Notes under the pieces: model-generated
Seen by the model: only the letters and a program-made list of their open reading frames with translations
What the model was told of the DNA's origin: nothing
Database searches by the model: none
Assembly: GCF_009870125.1 (NCBI RefSeq)
Contig: NC_046681.1
Coordinates: forward strand, 4,787,001-4,851,000
Reading direction: 5' to 3'
Length of the DNA stretch: 64,000 nt
Source of the DNA: Drosophila pseudoobscura
Lineage: Eukaryota; Arthropoda; Insecta; Diptera; Drosophilidae
In this document: in pieces, positions 1 through 9,753 of the stretch
Position numbering within the stretch: position 1 is the first letter of the stretch
Layout: each line of letters begins with the position of its first letter
Translations under genes and position numbers: made by a program

Positions 1-1
1 T

Positions 2-1250
2 GTGGACGTCCGGGAAGGAGCGCACATGTTCTACTGGCTCTACTACACCACGGCTAACGTCAGCCACTACACGGAGCGTCCGCTCGTTCTTTGGCTGCAG
101 GGCGGACCGGGTGGAGCCTCCTCGGCGCTGGGAAACTTCATGGAGCTGGGACCCGTGGACATGCACGGAGAGCCGCGCGAAGGCAACTGGGTGCAGCATG
201 TCAATCTTCTTTTCATCGACAGCCCCGTGGGCTCGGGCTACAGCTACGTGGACAACACAAGTCTGCTGGTGGCGAATAACGAGGAACTCACAGAGGACCT
301 AATGACCTTCATGCTTTACTTCTACAAGACCCATAAGGAGTTTAAAAGCGTGCCCCTGCATATCTTTACGGAAAGCTATGGCGGCAAAATGGCACCAGCG
401 CTGGCCCTGAAGATGGACCTGGCCATGAAGAGCGGCGAGTTAGCCGAGCCCAACACCCTGAAGTCGGTTAGCATGGGCAATCCGTGGATTTCGACGCGGC
501 ACATCTCTCGCGAGCACTCCAAGTACATGCTGGTGAACGGCCTGATCGACGAGGACGGTGCCAAGCTGATCGATGCCCAGGAGGAGAAGATCCTCATTGC
601 TCTCAAGGTGCACAAGTTCGAAATGGCCACGGATGAGTACCTAGAGTGGTTCGATCTGATGCAGAACCTCACTGGCGAGGTGTACCTGTACAACACGCAG
701 ACCCATGTCGATCCGGAGGAGGATCGCACCTATGGCTACGGGGAGGACTTGAACCGCTTCATGCAGGAGAATATCAGCGAGGCCCTGCAGATCAACGGCA
801 GCATCTACAAGGCACAGGTCATGGACGTTTTTGGCACCCTGCACGGCGATCGCCTCAAATCGGAGATAAACACCAGTAAGTTTCAGGCTGTCTGACAATC
901 TAATGTTCTATAAGTAGCACCTACTGGTATCTGCTTTCTTAGTTCCTCGTCTGCTGAACGAGACCTCGATCAAGATCAACATCTTCTCTGGACAGCTAGA
1001 TGCTCTGGTCCCAACCACTGCCACCCTGGCCGTGATCAAAGATTGGGCATGGCGCGATAAAGAAGAGTACGTCCAGGCCCGGCGCACCCCCATTTTCGTC
1101 GCGGACAGACTTCAGGGCTACGAGAAGGTCGGCGGCCGATTCGGCATGTACTGGATCAATCGCTCCGGCCACCAGGCCCCCGCCGACAATCCCACTGCAA
1201 TGCAGTATGTCCTGAAAGCCGTGACACAGTACAACGAGTCTGCTGAATAA
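2..1250 (+). CDS. Serine carboxypeptidase (S10, SCPEP1-like), 5'-partial
   Basis: Partial gene in two exons, 2-875 and 943-1250, joined across a 67-bp intron (donor gtaagt, acceptor cttag) and ending in TAA. The visible 393 residues are an S10 serine carboxypeptidase. The oxyanion-hole segment LQGGPGG lies near residue 30. The catalytic Ser125 sits in ESYGG, Asp311 in SGQLD and His368 in RSGHQAP, so the full triad is present. The QGGPG form and overall length fit the retinoid-inducible/SCPEP1 branch, which removes C-terminal residues in lysosomal or secreted compartments. Aligned to its downstream neighbour it lacks about 38 N-terminal residues, including the signal peptide, which must lie left of base 1. 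AATAAA at 1277-1282 is the likely poly(A) signal. It is a tandem paralogue of the gene at 1708-3110. Family is certain; substrate unknown. Confidence 0.93.
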
Positions 1251-1276
1251 TTAGTTATATAATCTAGGACATATTT

Positions 1277-1282
1277 AATAAA
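1277..1282 (+). terminator. Poly(A) signal of first carboxypeptidase
   Basis: A canonical AATAAA lies 27 bases after the TAA stop of the first carboxypeptidase gene and well before the next promoter, so a very short 3' UTR is expected. Confidence 0.6.
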
Positions 1283-1592
1283 TGTACATCTGCATCATCC
1301 AGCATGGCATCTTTTGGGATTCTAGGGCCAGCTGCCGACGCACTGGAGTGCGTTCTGCTGTGCTGACGTCTGATCTGGCCTCCCGAAACGTCCGGCCCGT
1401 GTGTAAACAAATGTCGGGACGGCCAACCACCGTCGCGTCGGGGGTCAATGTTTACCTTATGCCAGAAGAGGCCAATAAATGAGGCTGAATTTACGTAGTG
1501 GTCTTTAGTGTGTATGTGGTTCACGAACTCTCCCAGCTCACTTTCCAGCGAGGCCTAATTGTTTACCAAAAAGCACTGGGTGCTTTCCATTT

Positions 1593-1632
1593 TATAAATA
1601 GCAATTGGTCGAGAGCTGCAGGCCGATCAGTG
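1593..1632 (+). promoter_or_regulatory. Putative core promoter (TATA box plus Inr) of second carboxypeptidase
   Basis: TATAAATA at 1593-1600 is followed by a fly initiator match TCAGTG at 1627-1632. The A of the initiator is 36 bases from the first T of the TATA box, a few bases more than the usual 30-31, so the real start may be nearer 1624. The start codon follows at 1708, giving an 80-base leader. Confidence 0.5.
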
Positions 1633-1707
1633 CGCATTTGTAGATACAGCAGTTCACACAGCTCCGATAACGAAATCCCCAGCACACGTTCAATTCTGTT
1701 CGCGACA

Positions 1708-3110
1708 ATGCAACTCTTCAGTCAGATCAGTGCTTGGACATGGGGCATACTGCTTCTGCAGTCTTTGTCCTGGGTGAAAGGTGAGCTTACCACGAGTAGA
1801 AAGTACCTATAACTGTCCCGTAACTTGAAAGACCTCTGCAGGACGAGCCGGCTTGGGACCCGGCCAGCAGGACTGGGACTACGTTGAGGTGCGAAAGGGC
1901 GCCCACCTGTTCTACTGGCTGCACTATACAACTGCCAATGTAAGCGCATTTACGGAGCGGCCCCTGGTGATCTGGTTGCAGGGTGGACCCGGAGTAGCCT
2001 CCTCGGGCTGCGGAGTCTTCGAGCAACTCGGGGCCATCGACATCGAAGGCCGTCCGCGAGAGAGCAGCTGGGTGCAGCACATGAATGTGCTGTTCATTGA
2101 CAGTCCAGTGGGAACGGGCTTCAGCTACGTGGAGTCGCACGGTCGGTATGCCAGGAACAACTCTCAGATTGCCCGCGATCTGGTCACTCTGATGCAGATG
2201 TTTCTCAGCAAGTATCCGCAGTTTCAGCGCGTTCCGCTGCACATCTTCTCGGAGAGCTACGGCGGAAAGATGGCCCCGGAGTTTGCCCTCGAGCTGCACC
2301 TTGCCAAAGAGCGAGGTCAGGTGAAGTGTCGGCTGGACTCGGTGGCTGTGGGAAATCCCTGGACCTCCCCACTGGACAGCATACTGGCCTACGCTCCCTT
2401 CCTGCTGCAGCTGGGCATTGTGGATGAGGATGGATATCGCAACATATCCCGGGTGGCCGCTCAGATAGCCGGACTCGTGTACGACGAGAAGTGGATACGA
2501 GCCCTCGAAACGGGTTCTACAATACAGGATGTTATTGGTACCTACACAGACGGCGTCTTTCTGTACAACACGCAACGTAGGGTCCACCTCGATGAGGTAT
2601 ATCGGTATGGCGAGGATCCGAAGATGAGTGACTTCATGCGTTCTAATGTCACCAAGGCCCTGGGGCTCAGCCACATGCCCGCTTGGATGCTGCAGAATGC
2701 GACGGTATTCATGCATCTGGGCAGCGAAATCTTTCGACCCGCGACTCACATAGGTAACGTGATCCTAATCTCACAATATAATACCTACACCCACCACCAT
2801 CCCATTCTATGCAGTGACACGATTGCTGGATGAGACATCGATCCGAGTGGGCGTTTATTCAGGCATTCTGGACCTACTCTGCGCCACCCCGGGCACCGTC
2901 AACTGGATCAGCCGCATGAGGTGGCGCCGAAAGGCTGAGTACGCCGGATCTCCACGGAAATCTTTTCGCATCGATGGCATGCTCGAGGGATACGAGAAGC
3001 ACGGCGGTGGCTTTAGCATGTTCTGGGTGTACCGTGCGGGGCATCTGGTGCAGCAGGAGAACCCAGTGGCCATGGCACACATCTTGCGATACTTCACCAA
3101 CTTTGGATGA
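1708..3110 (+). CDS. Serine carboxypeptidase (S10, SCPEP1-like), complete
   Basis: Three exons, 1708-1780, 1842-2753 and 2815-3110, give a 426-residue protein; the introns are 61 and 61 bp with gtgagc/gcag and gtaacg/gcag borders and keep frame. Residues 1-24 form a signal peptide with a Leu/Trp-rich core, cut by the first intron. The mature part is an S10 carboxypeptidase: oxyanion segment LQGGPGV, nucleophile Ser163 in ESYGG, Asp348 in SGILD and His405 in RAGHLVQ. The triad is intact, so an active lumenal or secreted exopeptidase is expected. It closely resembles the gene just upstream, in the same orientation and 457 bp away, so the two arose by tandem duplication. The active-site surroundings differ (Cys-Ala-Thr follows the Asp loop here, Val-Pro-Thr in the neighbour), which may reflect different substrates. 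ATTAAA at 3169-3174 is the probable poly(A) signal. Confidence 0.95.
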
Positions 3111-4946
3111 TGTCGCGAATGGCACTAACATCGCGGTTGTACTTTGAAAGAACGTTTTTTGTATTATCATTAAAATAATCCCATTCAAATATATCGATCT
3201 GAGCGTGTTAACTTCCCAAAGAATACTTCTAATTAAATGCCATAATTCTTATGACGAGGCCACAGCTCCGCCGCAGCACCCAGTCAGAGGAAACAACAAC
3301 AATTTTCTAACAATTTACTCGAAATTAACTGAAATTCGTTTGGCAGCCTCCTTCTTCCGCTCCATCTCTGGTTGCCATGCGGTTCGCCGCACTACACGGA
3401 CAGACATTCGTCTGGTGTACCGTACAACCCAACTTTCCCTCTACCATTGTTAGGGCATTTTACAGGTGCACCGCATCAATTTATTTTCCACACAAAAGCC
3501 TATTAAAACTCTTACACACTTGGGCATTGATGAGTGGCTGGGGAGGAACTGGAGCTGGAGCATCCCGACGGGTCTGGGTAAATGTTTGCCAAATGAAACC
3601 ACTTAACCTTTTTCCTTCCGTCGAAAGAAAAATGAACAGGGGGCGGCATTTGCGAGGACGAGGGTGGAAAAAAAGTGGCGTTGGGGCCGGAACCGCAGCA
3701 AAACAAATTAATTAAAAACTTAAAAGTCGTCTACGGAACAGAGCCCCAACGGAACCGAATGGAGGAAGACACCGAACCGAAATGCGCTGTGTAACGTCGT
3801 TTTGACCCCGGAAGTAGAGAGACTTAATTTATAGAAACCTTTATTCGTATTGAATCTGTATCGGTAGCCGATAATTATCCAGAAGCTATTGACCTTGAAC
3901 TGTGCATCAGAACAGTCAAAAAATTGTTGTTTTATTACCATCATCTCAAATTATGAACAGAATGAGATGAAAGGCAAACGATTTATGAAAGACACGAAAA
4001 GAAGGCTATCACTTTCCCAAATCGCGGGAGAACATTGTTTATCGTATTGCATTTGATAAAATGAATTTTCCCGATACTTTTACCCGACTATCTCTCACGT
4101 CTCCTTGTCATCAACAACTAATTACGAAATACTTACGGGGAGAAAATTGTAATCAAATAACAATTGCCGCAAGACTCGCGCAGATCCAGCTCAGCTGGAA
4201 TTGGCACGGGCTAATGCTAATGCATGGTAGTGGTTTTTCTTTTCGCGTTCCACACGAACCACGCTCCGTCACGTCAACGCCCAAGTAATTTTCACACAAC
4301 TTAGCGCCACATATCGTGCATATTAATTATAGGCAAATCTAATTTGGCAGTGCCACCACCAACCCGGACCCGGATCAGACCCAGACTGTGGTCACGTAGT
4401 AGGAGGATTGGGGAACCGAACCAGGGGCAGTAGATGGCTCGTTTCAAGTATGTGGATAATGCTCCTGCACGTATGCCACAAGTTCCCGTGGGTTCAGCTC
4501 CGTTGGGCTGGTTGGGTTGTGTGACTGCCACGTCTCCAGATCGAGGAGAGAGCTATTGTAGCCATGTCAAATATTTATAGGTAAGCATGCCAGGATTTGC
4601 CACGCAGCCCACAAATTGTTCTTGTATGTCGCATGTGGGTATTTTTCTGGCCAAGGGCAAAATAAATTAAATGTCTTCTGAAAACAAAGGAAAATGCTTC
4701 CAAGAAAAATGTTGCTGCCTTTCCAAGATGCGGGTGGATGTGGACGAGAAAAATGTCAGTGCAGAAAAAGAGCAGAAATTCCGGAAACAACGGTGAATAA
4801 ATGGATTCTAATTAGTTAACAGTCAAATGCACATGGTCCCGGCTACAACCTGAAGGGCTAGCTACTCGAAATGAAAAGCTGCCAAACGCACTGAAAATCT
4901 GCTTGACGGGAATACTTAAAGAATTCCTACAATGGCTACTCATAAT
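3111..4946. other. Intergenic spacer between convergent genes
   Basis: This lies between the convergent 3' ends of the second carboxypeptidase and the SPATA17-like gene. It holds ATTAAA at 3169-3174, probably serving the carboxypeptidase. The short open frames here lack codon bias, start context and splice sites. I see no RNA gene or mobile element. Confidence 0.6.
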
Positions 4947-4951
4947 TTATT
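4946..4951 (-). terminator. Poly(A) signal overlapping the stop codon
   Basis: Reading the minus strand, AATAAA at 4951-4946 includes the TAA stop (4949-4947) of the SPATA17-like gene. If used, the 3' UTR would be only about 10-30 bases. I see no other canonical hexamer just downstream. Confidence 0.45.
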
Positions 4952-6103
4952 CGATAGGGGTTACCAATTGTGGATTACACTGGCCCTCAGGTAAAGCGTC
5001 CAGCTTACAGTGACATGTTATAAAATTTTCCAGAAGGTAACCCGCATCGTTAAAAAATTTCTTCAGATTTTCCGCATCTCGAAATATGTCGTTTCTGAGG
5101 ACGATTTCTTCTCCATCCCAGACCTTCCATTTGCGCATACTCTGGATGACATATTCGCAAAAGCTCTGCTTCTTTGCCATCTGTTGAGCTCGAACCTGAT
5201 CCAGGAACATTTCACGTTTGCCTAAGGAAATCCAGGAGGAGGAACACAGATATAGAGAGAGCCGAATAAAACGTTTAAGGATCACTCACGCTTGGCTTGA
5301 TTCTGCTGGATTTCGTGCACAGTCGGATCTACCAGGGACTTCTCGTACTCATTAGTGATCTTGAACATGCGATTGTCCATGTTCGCTTTAGCTGGCAGCG
5401 AGTGCTCGTAATGCGAAGTGCACGCCAAATCGAAATTGGGTCCGTCATAGGGGATGGCAGTCATGTATTCCGATTTCTGGAACATCCGGCGTCGCTCCTC
5501 AACCTGGGCTGTGCGTCGTGCCAGCAAACCGCGCACGCTTCCGTTCCAGAAGCGGAACACCATGCTCCCCATTATCATCTCTACTTGCGACAGGCAGCTG
5601 GAAGGGGTTACAGGAGAATAAGAGGAAAGTGGCGAAGTATTCCAAGACACTCACTCGGACTGGCGCATCGAGTAGACACCCGGTATCTCGTGCGTATGTT
5701 TTAGGTGGTGCAGCTGGAAGGCCAAGCAGTGTAGCAGGTCCTCGACGGCCCTGATCTGCATCCGGCGCAGAATGTTCGCGTCATGCACGGTGTTCCTGAT
5801 AGACCAGCCCCGGAAAAGAGACTGGATCTTGATAGCCGACCGATGGTAGTGCTCGACAAGGGTGTCTTGAAGGCGCTTCTCGATGTCCATTGCCATGCGG
5901 CTGCGAACCCGAAAGCCGCGCCACCACCGCTGAATGGTGATGGCTGCATGCCAGCGCAGATGGTGCAACTTTCGTATTCGATAACCACGCCAGAGGGACT
6001 GAATGCGACGGGCTGCGATGAACTGCTTGTAGTCCAGTATGAACATGGATGTCCTTAAAGTCGATGTTGTGTCGCTGAGATCGATTATTAATTTACTTTT
6101 CAT
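4947..6103 (-). CDS. Three-IQ-motif protein, SPATA17-like
   Basis: Minus-strand exons 6103-5655, 5597-5290 and 5221-4947 give 343 residues; the introns are 57 and 68 bp with gtgagt donors. Three IQ motifs of the IQxxxRGxxxR type lie at residues 34-44, 57-67 and 93-103. A short IPGVY segment follows, then a charged C-terminal half. The number and spacing of IQ motifs, the IPGVY-like element after them and the length (human SPATA17 is about 360) support a SPATA17 homologue. IQ motifs bind calmodulin or related light chains, and the vertebrate protein is linked to sperm axonemes. The start at 6103 is the first ATG of the open frame. A second ATG at 6121 could be joined by a 39-bp intron (6113-6075), but that is very short for a fly intron. 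Role in fly sperm is inference. Confidence 0.85.
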
Positions 6104-6134
6104 CTGCACTCACCTTGACATCTTCACTTGCAAT

Positions 6135-6140
6135 AACTGA
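6135..6140 (-). promoter_or_regulatory. Initiator-like site of SPATA17-like gene
   Basis: On the minus strand TCAGTT matches the fly initiator, 17 bases before the ATG at 6121 and 35 before the ATG at 6103. No TATA box is visible at the expected distance, so this is a weak assignment. Confidence 0.3.
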
Positions 6141-7484
6141 GACTCGCTTTCATCTTCCTGGCCGAGATCTCTGGGGGTTCAGATGTTATCATTTGGACAT
6201 TGATCTCTGTTTTATTTTCCTGAACTTACTCATCCGACAGATCCATATGTGTTCGGCTGATCTTACCAAAAGAAGAGTAGAGCAAATTATCGCTAAACAT
6301 GTTTTGTGTTGAGTGGTTTTTATTGATGAATATGTGTTCTGCTGTGTTCTGAGTGTTTCTTGACAATTTCAATGAATTGAATCCATTTCAAAACAAGTCG
6401 AACAAAGCTACTGAGAAACAGAACTTAAAGTTGATCATTTTTTGCTGATATCCTATAAAAATCATACTTGGCAGCTTATACAAATGGTGTGATACAATTT
6501 TGCAACCTATCTTCTTCAGCCCAAACTCTGCATCAGTAGACGTGAGTATACATACGGCGTCGAAAAAGGAAAATAGATTAGATTGCGTGTCAACAGCAAT
6601 AAAGCTCGTCTCGAGGGTAAGACAATAAAAAGTCAACGTCCCAAATAATTTAAAGGTGAAAAATTGTCTGATAAAGTTAGGAAAAAAATGTCATCGACGC
6701 GTCGGAAAGAAGCTGCCTCCAGGGGCTGAAAAGCGTTAACATTTCAACGTTGTCTCTGTCCTATGGTATTTCATCTCTGCTCCCCGATTCCCCAGGTTCT
6801 GTTTCTGTTCCCTGTTTCATGCGCTCAATCAATTTTGGTAAATTTTTGTTTTTTTAATTTTTCAGCTGTACGCATCTTGGCACTGCTCACGTTTGGGGTT
6901 TATTTATTTCATTCCCCTTCCTATCCTTGTCGAAGCTCTCAGCGACTCTGCAGTAGAAATGACGGCCTCCCGATGCGATGATGTGTGCTGATATTTGACA
7001 CTTTATTGTGTGCACATCATCTGCTTTCAAATTATTGTCGATTACAGCAATGAAGTCAACTACAAACTAGTTGGCTCCTCATGTGCTAGAAAATGTAGTT
7101 GTTTATTATAGAGGAGCTACATAAAGTAAAATAAAGCTCATACATATGTATGTATGTACATGTATTGCCTCTATAATTATTCTTATCAGCAGAAAAGATG
7201 CCATACTTAAATCTCTCATACGAGTATGCAAAGATCTATCTGCAATGAGAAAATCTTTGTAGAATATTCTTTATAAACTTGCTCGGAATAGAGCTTTACC
7301 CATTACGATAACTAGCATACACCTACATACACACACATGGCCACAAAGTCGCAAAGAGTCGTCCCAGTCAAAGTACATTTGGCGCGCCGCAAAGTATGCA
7401 ATCAATTTTTATAGCCCACATGCAGCGCCCAAGCAGGCCCGAGCCGACTCGTTCCCGTTGACTCACCAACAACTCCACAGGAGT

Positions 7485-7520
7485 CTGCTGCCGCTGCCGC
7501 TGCCGCTGCCTCTGCCGCTG
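7485..7520. repeat. CTGCCG simple repeat
   Basis: Near-perfect hexamer repeat of CTGCCG with one CTGCCT unit, in a non-coding setting. Confidence 0.8.
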
Positions 7521-8113
7521 GCGCCGCCTCTACTGTTGCTGTTGCAATGTTTCACTAATAATTTTCAATATAATCAGCACCTGTGACGATGTCGAGCGCC
7601 GAGCAACGACGCGGAGGCATTCGCACAAATGTTCCTAATGTATAAACATTTGTGTGTGCGTCGGCAGCGGGTGAAGGGGAGTAAAAAATTGAAATGCCTC
7701 GGCGGGTGCCTATCTGCGGGGGGCGATTGTGTAAGGAGTCAGTCGCACATTCCGGCATCCGTAAGGCTGTGAGCGGGTTGGGAGGAGTCCAGGATGCCGC
7801 ACCGTAATGCGCTTCGTTGGCGTTAATTTCGCCACATGCGGTTGTGATGTTGCCTGGAACGGGAAAATAAGTGCAGAGAGCAGAATATTCCGCTTAATGT
7901 AATTACCATGATTTAAAGCTGCCAAACGAAAGACCCATTGAATGGTAGCCATGATGTGGTGGAATATCCCTGATATTATTCTAAATGTTGCGTACCATTC
8001 AACTCTTCGATGGCGTTCGTACTTCAATGCTTGCTTTAAACAGGTTATTCTTATGTGCCCGTGCTTGATGCTACATAAATAATTACGATAATATCTCCCA
8101 GCAATTATTTGTA

Positions 8114-8119
8114 TTTATT
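8114..8119 (-). terminator. Poly(A) signal of protease homologue
   Basis: AATAAA on the minus strand lies 51 bases after the TAG stop of the serine protease homologue. Confidence 0.6.
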
Positions 8120-8169
8120 TTTTGAGAGTAAAGGTATTCTAACTCACACGCATTCCCATATCGAAGCTG

Positions 8170-9337
8170 CTAAATGAAAATGCCGTCAGGCTCTAATTTC
8201 TCGCGAATCCACGGACCAAATTGCCTGACATCGCTGAATTGAATTGCACCATTCGTTCTTGTACTCCAGGCGCCAATTATATGGTAAATACTGCTGTCGG
8301 TTGGACAAATGAGCGGTGCTCCTTTGGCATAGATGGGCAGATTGGTATTGGCAGTGGCACATATTTCCGTCGAGATCGAATTGAGTGAGCAAGACCCACT
8401 GTCAATGGCGATTTCAACCTTGACGACTATATTCCGGCTAGGCTGGTTCAAAGGCCTGGTAGACCTCCATCCAGTGATGAAACACTTCTCATAGAAGACT
8501 TCAGTGTCAATGCCGAGCAAACAAATGGGTGTAATGTATTGCAGGTGATCAAAAGCGCTCTCTAGGATCAACAAGGCAATGTTGTATTCCATTGACTCCC
8601 AATTGAATTTCTCGTGAACTATTGATTTTTTGACGCTGATGTTTACATGGGCAACAGGCTCATTCTCGGTCATCAGATCCCATTCCCCAGCCCTCGCGAT
8701 CAGCTGTTGTTCGGCAGCCACGCAGCTCGCCGTTGTCAGGACCACGTTATAGGCAATCAAAGTGCCTGTGCAGACAAACTGTGCGCCAACATCGAATATA
8801 GCTACTACCCATGGGTACTCTCCGAAGCTAGTCACCAGGCTTCCTCCCTTTACAGTCATGTACAAGCCATCCACATTTGTTACCCCGCACTGATTACTGC
8901 CAGCCGTATGTTCGCGATTGATGCTAACTTTCAGCTGCAATTACAAAGGAGCTCACTGCAGTCAACGACAACCGATAAAAACTTCGATTTGTATTCCTCA
9001 CCTTATCTTTGGGAAGACAACAGGTCTCCAGATAGTGGCATATGCTTTTAGGCGGCTCTCCTAAATCGATGATTACCTTTCGAACGTTCCGGACAGTTTC
9101 CGCACACTCAGTGCGCTTAACACAGATTTTATCATTAAATAGGCCGCACTTCTTTTCTTGAGTCACAGGCTGCTTTGTTGTAGTTGTTGTCGCTGTTGTC
9201 GTTGTTGTTGGCCTGGTTGTAGTTGTTGAGATCTTTTGAAAGAAGGCGATTTCGTCGTTACCAGAAATAACGGAAATGAGCAGGATCAAAGCGAATAGTA
9301 ACAGCAAAGATCCAAACTTTCCAGTAGGACTCGTCAT
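8170..9337 (-). CDS. Clip-domain serine protease homologue, catalytically dead
   Basis: Exons 9337-9002 and 8934-8170 on the minus strand, split by a 67-bp intron (gtgagg/ttgcag, phase 0), give 366 residues. Residues 1-26 are a signal peptide with a long Leu/Ile core. A Thr-rich linker follows at about 37-55. A six-cysteine clip-like module at about 63-110 has the CG..C..C..C..CC order. The rest is a trypsin-fold S1 domain with TGTLIAYNVVLTTASCV, the GEWD loop and FITGW. Every catalytic position is changed: His to Ser182 in TTASC, Asp to Asn230 in YNIALL, and Ser to Lys316, where GDSGGPL is replaced by YAKGAPL. It therefore cannot act as a protease. Secreted clip homologues of this kind act as cofactors or regulators in melanisation, Toll signalling or matrix attachment in insects; which applies here is unknown. 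Confidence 0.92.
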
Positions 9338-9470
9338 TTTTAATCAATCAGTGAGGTTATCACTGAGGCAGCCGATCCGCATCTATGAAATGCAATAAAT
9401 AGATGCAATTTAAATTGAATAATAAATTCCAACGGAGCCACAGAACGATTCGCAGGCAGTTGTCGACAAT

Positions 9471-9476
9471 TACTGA
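9471..9476 (-). promoter_or_regulatory. Initiator-like site of protease homologue
   Basis: TCAGTA on the minus strand is a full match to the fly initiator, about 137 bases before the ATG at 9337. A TATA-like run (TATAAATA on the minus strand, 9538-9531) is present but lies too far upstream to pair with it. Confidence 0.3.
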
Positions 9477-9719
9477 CTCGGTTAAATAATACACCATTAC
9501 CCTCATCTGCTCCAACATCTTGACACCTTTTATTTATACACCAGAGAAAAAAGCAATTGAACTTGTAGTATTTTCACATAGATTTAAAAATGTATACCAA
9601 TGGTACCGAAAATACTCTGGATGGAATGTGATTAATAGAGCGAACCCATAGTTCAAATTAAATATATTTCCTACAGATTTTATGTATTCAACTTATTTTA
9701 AAATAAATAAAAATAGTTT

Positions 9720-9753
9720 TATCCAAATCCAAATCCAAATAGGTTTGGATTTT
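9720..9753. repeat. ATCCAA repeat with short hairpin
   Basis: Three ATCCAA units are followed by an inverted copy, so AATCCAAA and TTTGGATT can pair as an 8-bp stem with a 4-base loop. No function assigned. Confidence 0.7.

Larger units (their letters stand above)
6122..8169. other. Intergenic spacer with simple repeats
   Basis: This is the spacer between the 5' end of the SPATA17-like gene and the 3' end of the protease homologue. It holds an initiator-like site at 6135-6140, a (TATG)-rich stretch at about 7142-7165 and a CTGCCG run at about 7485-7520. AATAAA on the minus strand at 8119-8114 serves the protease homologue. No credible coding frame is seen. Confidence 0.6.

Noticed and set aside
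6075-6121. First coding exon of the SPATA17-like gene at 6121-6114
   Set aside because: It needs a 39-bp intron, shorter than fly introns usually tolerate, so I kept the ATG at 6103 and listed the alternative as a finding.
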